From NCBI RefSeq assembly GCF_002119725.1, contig NZ_CP021109.1:2418001-2482000 (forward strand): a stretch of 64,000 bases of DNA, written 5' to 3'. Numbering within the stretch: the stretch's first letter is position 1; each line of letters begins with the position of its first letter. Positions 38,742 to 45,876 of the stretch are shown piece by piece. Origin of the DNA: Bordetella genomosp. 9 (GTDB taxonomy: Bacteria; Pseudomonadota; Gammaproteobacteria; Burkholderiales; Burkholderiaceae_B). The notes below the pieces were generated by a model that saw only the letters and a program-made list of their open reading frames with translations, searched no databases and was not told the origin of the DNA. The translations under genes were made by a program, and so were the position numbers.

Positions 38742-39752
38742 TCACCTGCCGGTGCTGCTGCCTGACGGCCCGCTGCCGGATCCGCCGCCACCGCCGCCGG
38801 GCCCTTGAGCGCCGCCGGTGACCGGGCCGCCCTGTTCCGTGCCCGTGCCGGAAGGCGCCGACTGTCCGGCCTGCCTGCCCGAAGGCGTCATCGCGCCTTG
38901 GGCGGCCTGCCGCCGGATCTGCATGGTGTCGTCCTGCAGATTCGCCGGCGGCGGCAACTGCGCCAGATACGCCGACAACGCGTCGATATCGCTATCGCTC
39001 AGTTTCTTGGCGATGGTCGGCATGAGCCCCGACTCGTCCGTCTTGCGCGCGTCCGTCTTGAATTCCCGCAAGGTGGCAGCCAGGTAGCCGGCATGCTGTC
39101 CCGACAGATAGGGGTAAGCCGGCGGCTCGCCCGCCCCGCCGGGGCCGTGGCAGTTGACGCAACCCTGCACCTGCAGTTTTTCATCGCCCCAGCGCACCAG
39201 CATCTCGGCCCGGCGCCTGGCGTCGGCCGACAGCGGCTGGCCGCCGGGCCCGGCCGCCGAAGGCCCTTGCGCGGACGGCCCCGACGGCGAGGCCTGCGTA
39301 GACGGCGTGGCGGGAGCCTGCAGGCTGGCGTAATAGGCGGAAACGGCCTGCCGCTCGTTCTCCGACAAGCCCTTGGCGATGGGCGCCATGATGGGATTCT
39401 GCCTGCGCCCGTCGGCATAGCCGGCCAGTTGCTCGGCCATATATGAAGCCGACTGTCCGGCCAGCCGCGGGAATCCCCCCGCGGCATTGCCTTCTCCCTG
39501 GGCGCCGTGACAGGTGACGCAGGCGGTCACGCCCTTGGTGGGATTGCCGCCGGTAGCCAGCTGCTTGCCGGCATTGACGTCGGGCGGCGGAGCGGCGGGA
39601 GCGGCCGCCGGGGCCGTTTTCCCCGCACCGGCCTGCGTGGCGGCGCCCTTGGTCTGTCCCTGCGATGATTGACCCTGCGCCAGGGCCATCGGCGCCAGCA
39701 GGCAGCCCACGACGATCGGCAAGGCGTTCGAGATTGCTGTGCGCGCGTTCAT
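38742..39752 (-). CDS. Diheme cytochrome c (c4-like) of the second GMC dehydrogenase
   Basis: Periplasmic electron carrier of 336 residues. After a signal peptide (PIVVGCLLAPMALA) and an Ala/Gln/Pro-rich linker come two related c4-type domains with heme sites CVTCH (about residue 80) and CVNCH (about residue 200). Each is followed by the GG.PRLAGQ/PYLSGQ motif with axial Met candidates IMAPIAKGLSENE and LMPTIAKKLSDSD. A Gly/Ser/Pro-rich tail ends the protein. It starts 10 nt downstream of the GMC flavoprotein stop, with AAGGTG as ribosome site, so it is the probable electron acceptor. It is diheme, unlike the triheme partner at 1281. Confidence 0.92.
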   Translation of the reverse strand: MNARTAISNALPIVVGCLLAPMALAQGQSSQGQTKGAATQAGAGKTAPAAAPAAPPPDVNAGKQLATGGNPTKGVTACVTCHGAQGEGNAAGGFPRLAGQSASYMAEQLAGYADGRRQNPIMAPIAKGLSENERQAVSAYYASLQAPATPSTQASPSGPSAQGPSAAGPGGQPLSADARRRAEMLVRWGDEKLQVQGCVNCHGPGGAGEPPAYPYLSGQHAGYLAATLREFKTDARKTDESGLMPTIAKKLSDSDIDALSAYLAQLPPPANLQDDTMQIRRQAAQGAMTPSGRQAGQSAPSGTGTEQGGPVTGGAQGPGGGGGGSGSGPSGSSTGR

Positions 39753-39762
39753 ACGATCACCT

Positions 39763-41532
39763 TCATGCTTTCATCAGTGGGCCCGGGGACTTCACGAACT
39801 TCGACACAATCGCATCCGCCGCCCAATAGGCCAGCGCGCCCACCGTACCCGTGGGGTTATAGGAAGCGTTCTGCGGAAAGTTCGAGGCGCCGATCACGAA
39901 CAGGTTGGGCAGGTCCCAGCTCTGCAGGTAGCGGTTGACCACGCTGGTCTGCGGGTCGTCGCCCATCACGGTGCCGCCGGTGTTGTGCGTGGTCTGGTAC
40001 TGCGTGATCGTGTACGGCCCCTTGCGCGCCGCGCCATGCACTTCCTTGCCGCCCATGGCTTTGGCGACTTCAAGCGCACGGTCGGTCAGGAACCGGGACA
40101 TTTTCAAATCGTTCTCGGGAAAGTCGAAGGTCATGCGCAGCAGCGGCTGTCCCCAGGCGTCCTTGTACGTGGGGTCCAGATCCAGGTAATTGGCGCGATG
40201 CGATACCGAACTGCCGTGCACGTTCAACACCGACGTGTGGTTGTAATGCCGGATGACGGCCTTCTTCCATTCCGAACCCCAGGCCGGCGTGCCCACCGGC
40301 GTCGGGTGGAATTCGATGGGCCGGCCATGCGACATGACTTCGCCGATATAGGCGCCGCCGACGAATCCATGCGGACCGTGGTCGAAGTTGTCCGATACGA
40401 AGTCGGACATCACCGTGCCGCACGCGCCGGATCGCATGAAGGGGTTGATGTTCACGCTTTCGTCGAAAAACACCTGTGCGGCGCTCATGGTCTGGTAGGC
40501 ATAGTTGCGGCCCACCACGCCCTTCCCCGTCTTGGGATCGTAGGGTTCGCCGATGCCCGAGAGCAGCATCATGCGGACGTTGTTCAATGCGAAACCGCCC
40601 AGAATCACGATATTGGCGGGCTGCTCGAACTCGCGCCCCGCCGCATCCACATAGGTGACGCCGGTCGCGCGCTTCTTGGCCGAGTCCATATTGATGCGCA
40701 ACACCTGGCATTGCGTACGCAGCTCGAAGTTCTTGTCCTTCATCAGGACCGGCAGCAGGATCGTCTGCGGCGAGGACTTCGCATAGTGCTCGCAGGCATA
40801 GCGCTCACAGAACCCGCAGAACATACAGGTGTAGAGCGTCATGCCTTCCGGGTTGGTATAGGGCTGGCTCAGGTTGGCCGAGGGCTGCGGATACGGGTGG
40901 TAGCCCAGTTCCGCGGCCGCCTTGCGGAACATCGCGGAGCCATACGGTTCTTTCATCGGCGGCGTGGGATAGTCGCGCGAACGCGGATCCTCGAAAGGGT
41001 TGCCGCCTTCGACCTTGCCGCTTTTCAGATTGCCCGCCTTTCCGCTGACGCCAAGCAGATACTCGAAGCGGTCGAAGTAAGGTTCGAGCATTTCGGCGTC
41101 CACGCCCCAGTCCTGGACCAGCAGGTCCTTGTCCATGAAGTCCTTGCCGTAGCGCTCGATGGTCCGCGTGCGCATGCGCAGGTCGGTGTCCTGGAAACGG
41201 TAGGTTTGGCCGTTCCAGTGGACCGCCGCGCCGCCCAGGCCGGTGCCCGGCAGGAAGCTTTCCCAGCGGCGGATCGGCAGGGCGACCTGGTCGCTGTTGT
41301 TGCGGAAGGTCACCGCTTCCTTGGTGTTGTCCTGCATCAGCGCCTTGCGAATGGAATACCGCAGTTCGTCATGCATGTTCGGGCCCTGGAAATCGGGCAC
41401 GGTGAAGCGCGGCTCGCCGCGCTCCAGGCCGACCACATGCAGGCCGGCCTTGGTCAATTCGCGGCCCAGGATGGTGCCGACCAGGCCGACGCCGATCAGC
41501 ACGGCGTCGGTTTCAGGCAATTTGGTGGCCAT
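39763..41532 (-). CDS. GMC-family FAD oxidoreductase, large subunit
   Basis: Complete 589-residue flavoprotein of the membrane-bound sugar/polyol/sugar-acid dehydrogenase type. The N-terminal FAD site is AVLIGVGLVGTILGRELTKAG, followed by LERGEPR and GTGLGGAAVHWNGQ. A Cys-rich segment TCMFCGFCERYACEHY may ligate a metal cluster or heme partner. The C terminus has QTTHNTGGTVMGDDP and NPTGTVGALAYWAAD. It follows the subunit 3 gene by 1 nt and precedes the cytochrome gene by 10 nt, giving the subunit 3-FAD-cytochrome order of gluconate 2-dehydrogenase-like operons. It is a paralogue of the partial gene at the window start. Confidence 0.93.
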   Translation of the reverse strand: MATKLPETDAVLIGVGLVGTILGRELTKAGLHVVGLERGEPRFTVPDFQGPNMHDELRYSIRKALMQDNTKEAVTFRNNSDQVALPIRRWESFLPGTGLGGAAVHWNGQTYRFQDTDLRMRTRTIERYGKDFMDKDLLVQDWGVDAEMLEPYFDRFEYLLGVSGKAGNLKSGKVEGGNPFEDPRSRDYPTPPMKEPYGSAMFRKAAAELGYHPYPQPSANLSQPYTNPEGMTLYTCMFCGFCERYACEHYAKSSPQTILLPVLMKDKNFELRTQCQVLRINMDSAKKRATGVTYVDAAGREFEQPANIVILGGFALNNVRMMLLSGIGEPYDPKTGKGVVGRNYAYQTMSAAQVFFDESVNINPFMRSGACGTVMSDFVSDNFDHGPHGFVGGAYIGEVMSHGRPIEFHPTPVGTPAWGSEWKKAVIRHYNHTSVLNVHGSSVSHRANYLDLDPTYKDAWGQPLLRMTFDFPENDLKMSRFLTDRALEVAKAMGGKEVHGAARKGPYTITQYQTTHNTGGTVMGDDPQTSVVNRYLQSWDLPNLFVIGASNFPQNASYNPTGTVGALAYWAADAIVSKFVKSPGPLMKA

Positions 41533-41533
41533 G

Positions 41534-42388
41534 TCAGCGTCCTCCTTGGGTGCGGGCCGTTCCCTGCGCAGGCGTCGCGCCGTGGTCGGGCATCGCGTCG
41601 TGGCCGGGCATGCCGGAATGACCTGGCATCTGCATCATGCCGGCCGGCGTGTTGCCCATATAGGCAGGCTGCTCGGGATGGATGTGGATCCGGCCGCGGG
41701 CGTCCTCGGCCAGGCTCATGGGCGCCCGGTTGAAGGCGACGCCATGCTGGTCCACGAGGTGGTAGTAGGTGGCGTAGGCGCCGGGGAAGCCGATCATCTT
41801 CCACGACACCATGTCCTTGTTGCCGCCGTAGACCGGATCGCTCAGGAACCCTTCCACGGTCATGGCCCAAAGCGACTCGAAGAACACGTTCGACGGTACG
41901 CCGTTGAGGTCGCGCTTGCTTTCCTGGAGCTCGCGCAGATAGGCGTCCTGGGCGGCGGCATCGCGTTTCTCGAATGGCGTGCCGCCATCCTTGCCGCCTT
42001 CGTCGCGCAGTGCGCGCATGGCGGTGCGGAACAACTCCGCCGGCGTGAACGGCAGCTGATAGCCCTGCGTCGGTTCACCCTGGCGCCATGGCCCGCTGCG
42101 ATACAGGCGTTCGCCGGCGCCCCATGCGCCATCCAGCTGTTTGTCGATGTAATTCGGCACCCCGGCCTCGAGCGCGCCCGGTCCCGCGTCATCGGCGGGA
42201 ATCAGGCGCGCCACCGCGGCCTCTATGAAGGACGCCTCTTCCGGCGTCAGAAAGACGTACTGCGGCTGCTCGGCTTCCCGTGAAGACGGGTCGGGCGCCG
42301 GATTGGCGGCAAGCGCGGCGGGAGAAGTGGATACGGTCGCGGCGGCCAGGCCGGCGCTTTTGAGGAAATTACGTCTGGACGGGATCAT
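41534..42388 (-). CDS. Gluconate 2-dehydrogenase subunit 3-type Tat protein
   Basis: Small subunit of the GMC dehydrogenase, 284 residues, exported folded by the Tat pathway (SRRNFLKSAGLAAATVS) and thought to escort the cofactor-less flavoprotein partner. The family region is FLTPEEASFIEAAVARLIPADDAGPGALEAGVPNYID and LYRSGPWRQGEPTQGYQ. An AGGAG site 7 nt before the ATG at 42388 fixes the start. The last 60 or so residues are unusual, Met/His-rich with repeated MPGH/MPDH units (after PAYMGNTPAGMMQ), suggesting copper or other metal binding. Confidence 0.9.
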   Translation of the reverse strand: MIPSRRNFLKSAGLAAATVSTSPAALAANPAPDPSSREAEQPQYVFLTPEEASFIEAAVARLIPADDAGPGALEAGVPNYIDKQLDGAWGAGERLYRSGPWRQGEPTQGYQLPFTPAELFRTAMRALRDEGGKDGGTPFEKRDAAAQDAYLRELQESKRDLNGVPSNVFFESLWAMTVEGFLSDPVYGGNKDMVSWKMIGFPGAYATYYHLVDQHGVAFNRAPMSLAEDARGRIHIHPEQPAYMGNTPAGMMQMPGHSGMPGHDAMPDHGATPAQGTARTQGGR

Positions 42389-42540
42389 GGCGGGCTCCTG
42401 AAGCGCGCCCTCATCCGCAACGATCGTTCCCATCCGCCTGCTGCCGCACGAATGGCGCTTCGCCCCTGCACCCGCGCCGTAAAGCGCCATATGCGAAGCT
42501 GAGTATGGGTTACGCGCCCGTTGTACCGAATGCGCGCCGT

Positions 42541-43506
42541 TCAGCCGCCCGTGGCCAGTTCACGCATAAAGCGCAGCAATGCGTTGCCGGGGTCGTCATC
42601 ATGCCGGGCAATGACCTGGATGCCCCATTGCGCCAGCACCGCATTGGCGACGGGGTTGTCCTGGTGCCAAACGATGTAGGAAGGCGGGCGCTCGTCGGCG
42701 GCGCGGTAGCCGCTCCAGGCCTTGGCGAGCTTCCAGAACAGCAGCCGGATGTTGATATCCGAAATGCTGTACCCGATGAAGAGCACCGGATGCACCAGCA
42801 GGTCGGCGCGCAATCGTATGTCCAGCGGCGACTCCAGGCCCAGCCGCTCGAAGTAGCTCGTTTCGTCCAGCACCATGGAATCCGCATCGTCCAGGTCGCC
42901 ATGGAACTTGACGATGCGCCGCGCGCCGTTCACCGGCCGCGCCAGGTCCTTCACGTTGGAGATCTTCACATAGGGCTTGCCGTAGGCGTCGTGGGCGGCC
43001 TCCAGCCAGCGATCGAAGTTCGTCGTGTAGATGCTGTGGAAGCGGCCCTGCACGATCAGGCGATGGATCTCCGATTGGCGGATGTCGATTTCCGATCGAT
43101 GCCATTCGCGCTGCATCCATTCGTGCAATGGCCCGATGCCGCGCCGCAGACGGTAGTACTCGGCCAGGGCCCGCACGTCGCCATAGTCGCAGAAGGTGCG
43201 GGGATCCTCGCGCAGATGCCGCGCCATCTCGGCGGCCAGTTGCGGTCCCGTGGGCAGCCCCAGGCCGGCCGATACGCCGGCGCCCGCGAAAAGAATCAGG
43301 CGCCCATCGTCATAGGCCTGCCGCAACGCATCCAGCGACGCATCGGCGGCGGCCGCGACGGCCGTCCGCCCACTTTCATTTTTCCCGCTTGCGGATGTCG
43401 GAGATTCGGTTTGGCTGCAATTCTGCATGACTTGCTTCAAGGCTTCGTACGCGACGGGCCGCGGATTGCGCCGGCCCGTCGCGCTGCCGGCCGCCGGTCT
43501 CACCAC
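42541..43506 (-). CDS. SIR2-like domain protein
   Basis: A 321-residue SIR2-fold protein with the NAD-binding motif LILFAGAGVSAGLGLPTG (about residue 70), SIYTTNFDRWLE (about 160), IVKFHGDLDD and FIGYSISDINIRLLFW. The family includes NAD-hydrolysing anti-phage effectors as well as uncharacterised housekeeping members. The usual deacetylase zinc-binding Cys tetrad is absent. GGAGG precedes two tandem GTG codons (43506 and 43503); an ATG at 43428 is the alternative. It stands alone, between a dehydrogenase operon and a divergent epimerase-like gene, with no recognisable partner effector. Confidence 0.85.
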   Translation of the reverse strand: MVRPAAGSATGRRNPRPVAYEALKQVMQNCSQTESPTSASGKNESGRTAVAAAADASLDALRQAYDDGRLILFAGAGVSAGLGLPTGPQLAAEMARHLREDPRTFCDYGDVRALAEYYRLRRGIGPLHEWMQREWHRSEIDIRQSEIHRLIVQGRFHSIYTTNFDRWLEAAHDAYGKPYVKISNVKDLARPVNGARRIVKFHGDLDDADSMVLDETSYFERLGLESPLDIRLRADLLVHPVLFIGYSISDINIRLLFWKLAKAWSGYRAADERPPSYIVWHQDNPVANAVLAQWGIQVIARHDDDPGNALLRFMRELATGG

Positions 43507-43656
43507 CTTGACCTCCTCGGCGTGCTGGCCGCCTCACCATGGCAAGCGCCATACCCATTGCGCCTTTCGTCGCCATCCATGAATACACACCGATGAGCGC
43601 GGGCATGGGGGCTGCTGTACCGGCGCACCGGCCCGCGGGCCCACCGCCTATCCACC

Positions 43657-44955
43657 ATGCGAATACTGTTGACCGGCGCGACCGGTTTCATTGGACGCAG
43701 GCTTGCCGCCGCCTTGCTGGCGCAGGGCCACCGCCTGCGATGCGTCAGCCGCTCGCCCGCCCCGCAGATCGCCAACGCCGGCGCGGCAACGTGGGTGCAG
43801 CTGGACTTCGCGCGCATGACCAGCGCGGCGCATTGGGTGGATGCCCTGGAAGGATGCGACGTCGTGATCAACGCGGCGGGCATTCTGCGCTCACAAGGAA
43901 GCAACACCCTGGAGCGCGTCCATGCGGAAGCGCCCTGCGCCCTGTTTCAGGCCGCACGCGCGCGCGGGATCGAACGCGTCATCCATATCTCCGCACTGGG
44001 CGCGGACGAGGCCGCGGCGTCGGCCTATCACCGCACCAAGAAGGCCGGCGACGACTGCCTGCGCCGCCTGGGCATTGCGCACTGCATCGTCCAGCCTTCC
44101 CTGGTGTTCGGCCTGGACGGGGCCAGCGCCCAGCTCTTCATGAGAATGGCCGCCATGCCTGTGATTCCGTTGCCGGGACGCGGCGAAGCGATGATCCAGC
44201 CGGTTCACGTCGACGATCTTGTGCAGGCGGTCCTGGCGTTGCTGCGAACCCCTGCCGCCGATATGCCGCCCGTGCTGGCCGTGACCGGCCCCAGCCCGAT
44301 GACGCTGCGCGCGTATTACGCAGGCCTGCGCGACGCCATGCGCATCGCCGCGCCGGCGCGCTTCCTGCCGGTTCCCGCGCCAGCCATGCGCCTGGCGGCG
44401 CGTGCCGGCGACAGGCTGGGCCTGGCGATGCTCAACAGCGAGACGCTCGGCATGCTCGCCCGCGGCAATACCGGCGACCCGCGGCCGCTGACGCGCCTGC
44501 TGGGCCGCGAGCCGCGCGCGCCGCACGCGTTCCTGGATGCCGATTGCGCCGCCGCCGTAGGGGCACGGGCGCGCATGGCCTGGCTGCTGCCGCTTCTGCG
44601 AGCCTCCATCGCATTGGTGTGGATCGTAACGGCCATCGTGTCCGCGTTCGGCTATCCGCTGAGCGAAAGCCATGACTTGCTGCGGCGCGCCGGCGTGCCG
44701 GAGGCCATGCTGGCCTGGGCGCTGTACGGCGCCATCGCGCTCGATCTGCTGTTCGGGGTCGCGGTGCTATGGCCGCGCCGTCCGCGCTGGATATGGGTCG
44801 CCCAGGCGCTTCTGGTCATCGGCTACACCGCGATCATTTCGGTGCGCCTGCCCGAATTCTGGCTGCATCCCTACGGGCCCATCGTCAAGAACGCCCCGTT
44901 CCTCGCCGCGTTGTGGCTGCTATACGAAATGGACGAAAAGCCTTGGAAATCGTAA
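43657..44955 (+). CDS. NAD(P)-binding SDR-like protein fused to a DoxX-like membrane domain
   Basis: 432 residues. The N-terminal Rossmann domain of the atypical SDR/NmrA type runs to about residue 290 (MRILLTGATGFIGRRLAAALLAQGH; HISALGAD; YHRTKKAGDD in place of the classical YxxxK). The C-terminal 130 residues hold four hydrophobic helices resembling the DoxX/SURF4-like fold (ASIALVWIVTAIVSAFGYPL; AMLAWALYGAIALDLLFGVAVL). Such fusions occur in many Proteobacteria, with no proven substrate. The next gene begins inside its last codons. Confidence 0.88.
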   Translation: MRILLTGATGFIGRRLAAALLAQGHRLRCVSRSPAPQIANAGAATWVQLDFARMTSAAHWVDALEGCDVVINAAGILRSQGSNTLERVHAEAPCALFQAARARGIERVIHISALGADEAAASAYHRTKKAGDDCLRRLGIAHCIVQPSLVFGLDGASAQLFMRMAAMPVIPLPGRGEAMIQPVHVDDLVQAVLALLRTPAADMPPVLAVTGPSPMTLRAYYAGLRDAMRIAAPARFLPVPAPAMRLAARAGDRLGLAMLNSETLGMLARGNTGDPRPLTRLLGREPRAPHAFLDADCAAAVGARARMAWLLPLLRASIALVWIVTAIVSAFGYPLSESHDLLRRAGVPEAMLAWALYGAIALDLLFGVAVLWPRRPRWIWVAQALLVIGYTAIISVRLPEFWLHPYGPIVKNAPFLAALWLLYEMDEKPWKS

Positions 44956-45416
44956 TCGTCAAGTGGATCCATATCATCTCGTCGACGCTGCTCTTTGGCA
45001 CCGGCATCGGCAGCGCCTTCTACCTGCTGGCCGCGACGCTGAACGGCGACGCGCGCGTCGTGGCCGCGGTAAGCCGCTTCGTGGTGCGGGCCGATTGGAT
45101 GTTCACCGCCACGACCGCCGTCATCCAACCGGTATCGGGCGCCTGGCTGGCATGGCGTTACGGCATCGGCATGGAAGCCACGTGGATCCGGGTTTCCGTC
45201 GCCTTGTACGTGGTTGCCATTGCGTGCTGGCTGCCGGTTGTGGGGCTGCAGATCAAGCTTCGCGATCTGGCGCAACAGGCGGTGCGCGATCCCGATCACC
45301 CCGCGCAATTGCCATCGGCGTATTGGCGCTACTTCCGGATGTGGTTCGCCCTGGGCATCCCCGCCTTTTTCGCTTTCCTGGCTATTTTCTATCTGATGAC
45401 GGCGAAGACGCCGTAG
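44943..45416 (+). CDS. DUF2269-family integral membrane protein
   Basis: 157-residue protein with four predicted helices: IVKWIHIISSTLLFGTGIGSAF, a segment around MFTATTAVIQPVSG, VSVALYVVAIACWLPVVGLQIKL and FALGIPAFFAFLAIFYLM. The first helix with KWxHIxSS and the GTGIGSAF motif match the DUF2269 family. No ATG is available, and a TTG at 44943 gives the family's usual length and overlaps the previous gene's end by 13 nt. It is probably co-translated with the upstream SDR/DoxX-like membrane protein. The function is unknown. Confidence 0.8.
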   Translation: MEIVIVKWIHIISSTLLFGTGIGSAFYLLAATLNGDARVVAAVSRFVVRADWMFTATTAVIQPVSGAWLAWRYGIGMEATWIRVSVALYVVAIACWLPVVGLQIKLRDLAQQAVRDPDHPAQLPSAYWRYFRMWFALGIPAFFAFLAIFYLMTAKTP

Positions 45417-45675
45417 CGATGTGCCCGGCCGCGCGCACGTCTTCAGGGCTCAACATGATGTCGCCCTGCCCGCGCGCGCCGACGATCTGCGCCACCGAAT
45501 GAATGGCCCGGAAATTGGCGCGGTAGGCCGCGATCATGCCGGCCGGACTGCCGTCCGACCCGAAGTATTCCGCCAAAGTCTCCCCGCTGACGCGTACAGT
45601 GCGCGTGGCGTCGGGGAAGTGCATGACGAAGCGGACATTGCCGTTTTCGACCTGGGCGTCGGAATCGAAGCTCAT
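45382..45675 (-). CDS. Conserved hypothetical small protein (97 aa)
   Basis: 97-residue soluble protein beginning MSFDSDAQVENGNVRFVMHFPDATR, with a mixed alpha/beta pattern and no motif that I recognise. AAGGAG lies 5 nt before the ATG. Its 3' end overlaps the convergent DUF2269 gene by 35 bp. Its start overlaps (ATGA) the end of a possible small upstream reading frame. Confidence 0.6.
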   Translation of the reverse strand: MSFDSDAQVENGNVRFVMHFPDATRTVRVSGETLAEYFGSDGSPAGMIAAYRANFRAIHSVAQIVGARGQGDIMLSPEDVRAAGHIATASSPSSDRK

Positions 45676-45845
45676 CGCTGCTCCTTTTGCGTGAAGACGT
45701 GAAAGGCAAACTCATCCATGAAAAAAAGCGCCAGCACGAACGCGATGCCGGCGATGCGGCCCCGCGCACGCGCTGTGCCAGCGGCGCCGCAAAAACCAAG
45801 CGGGCATGGCATCTGCGTACCCCGGGCCGCCCACACGGCGTCCAT
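45672..45845 (-). CDS. Possible small single-span membrane protein (57 aa)
   Basis: Reads MDAVWAARGTQMPCPLGF and then a hydrophobic helix GRIAGIAFVLALFF, ending in a Phe-rich segment and KEQR. The stop overlaps the ATG of the next gene (ATGA) and its last codons carry that gene's AAGGAG site, a typical coupling arrangement. An AAGGAGG lies 13 nt before the proposed start, which is long, and an ATG at 45812 is an alternative. Support is weak. Confidence 0.35.
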   Translation of the reverse strand: MDAVWAARGTQMPCPLGFCGAAGTARARGRIAGIAFVLALFFMDEFAFHVFTQKEQR

Positions 45846-45876
45846 CCCATTCCCGCCCCCTCCTTTCGAGGTCACT

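Noticed and set aside
44769..44942. Upstream extension of the DUF2269 gene to 44769
   Set aside because: It would overlap the upstream gene by about 190 bp and adds residues unlike the family; a TTG start at 44943 gives the normal length.
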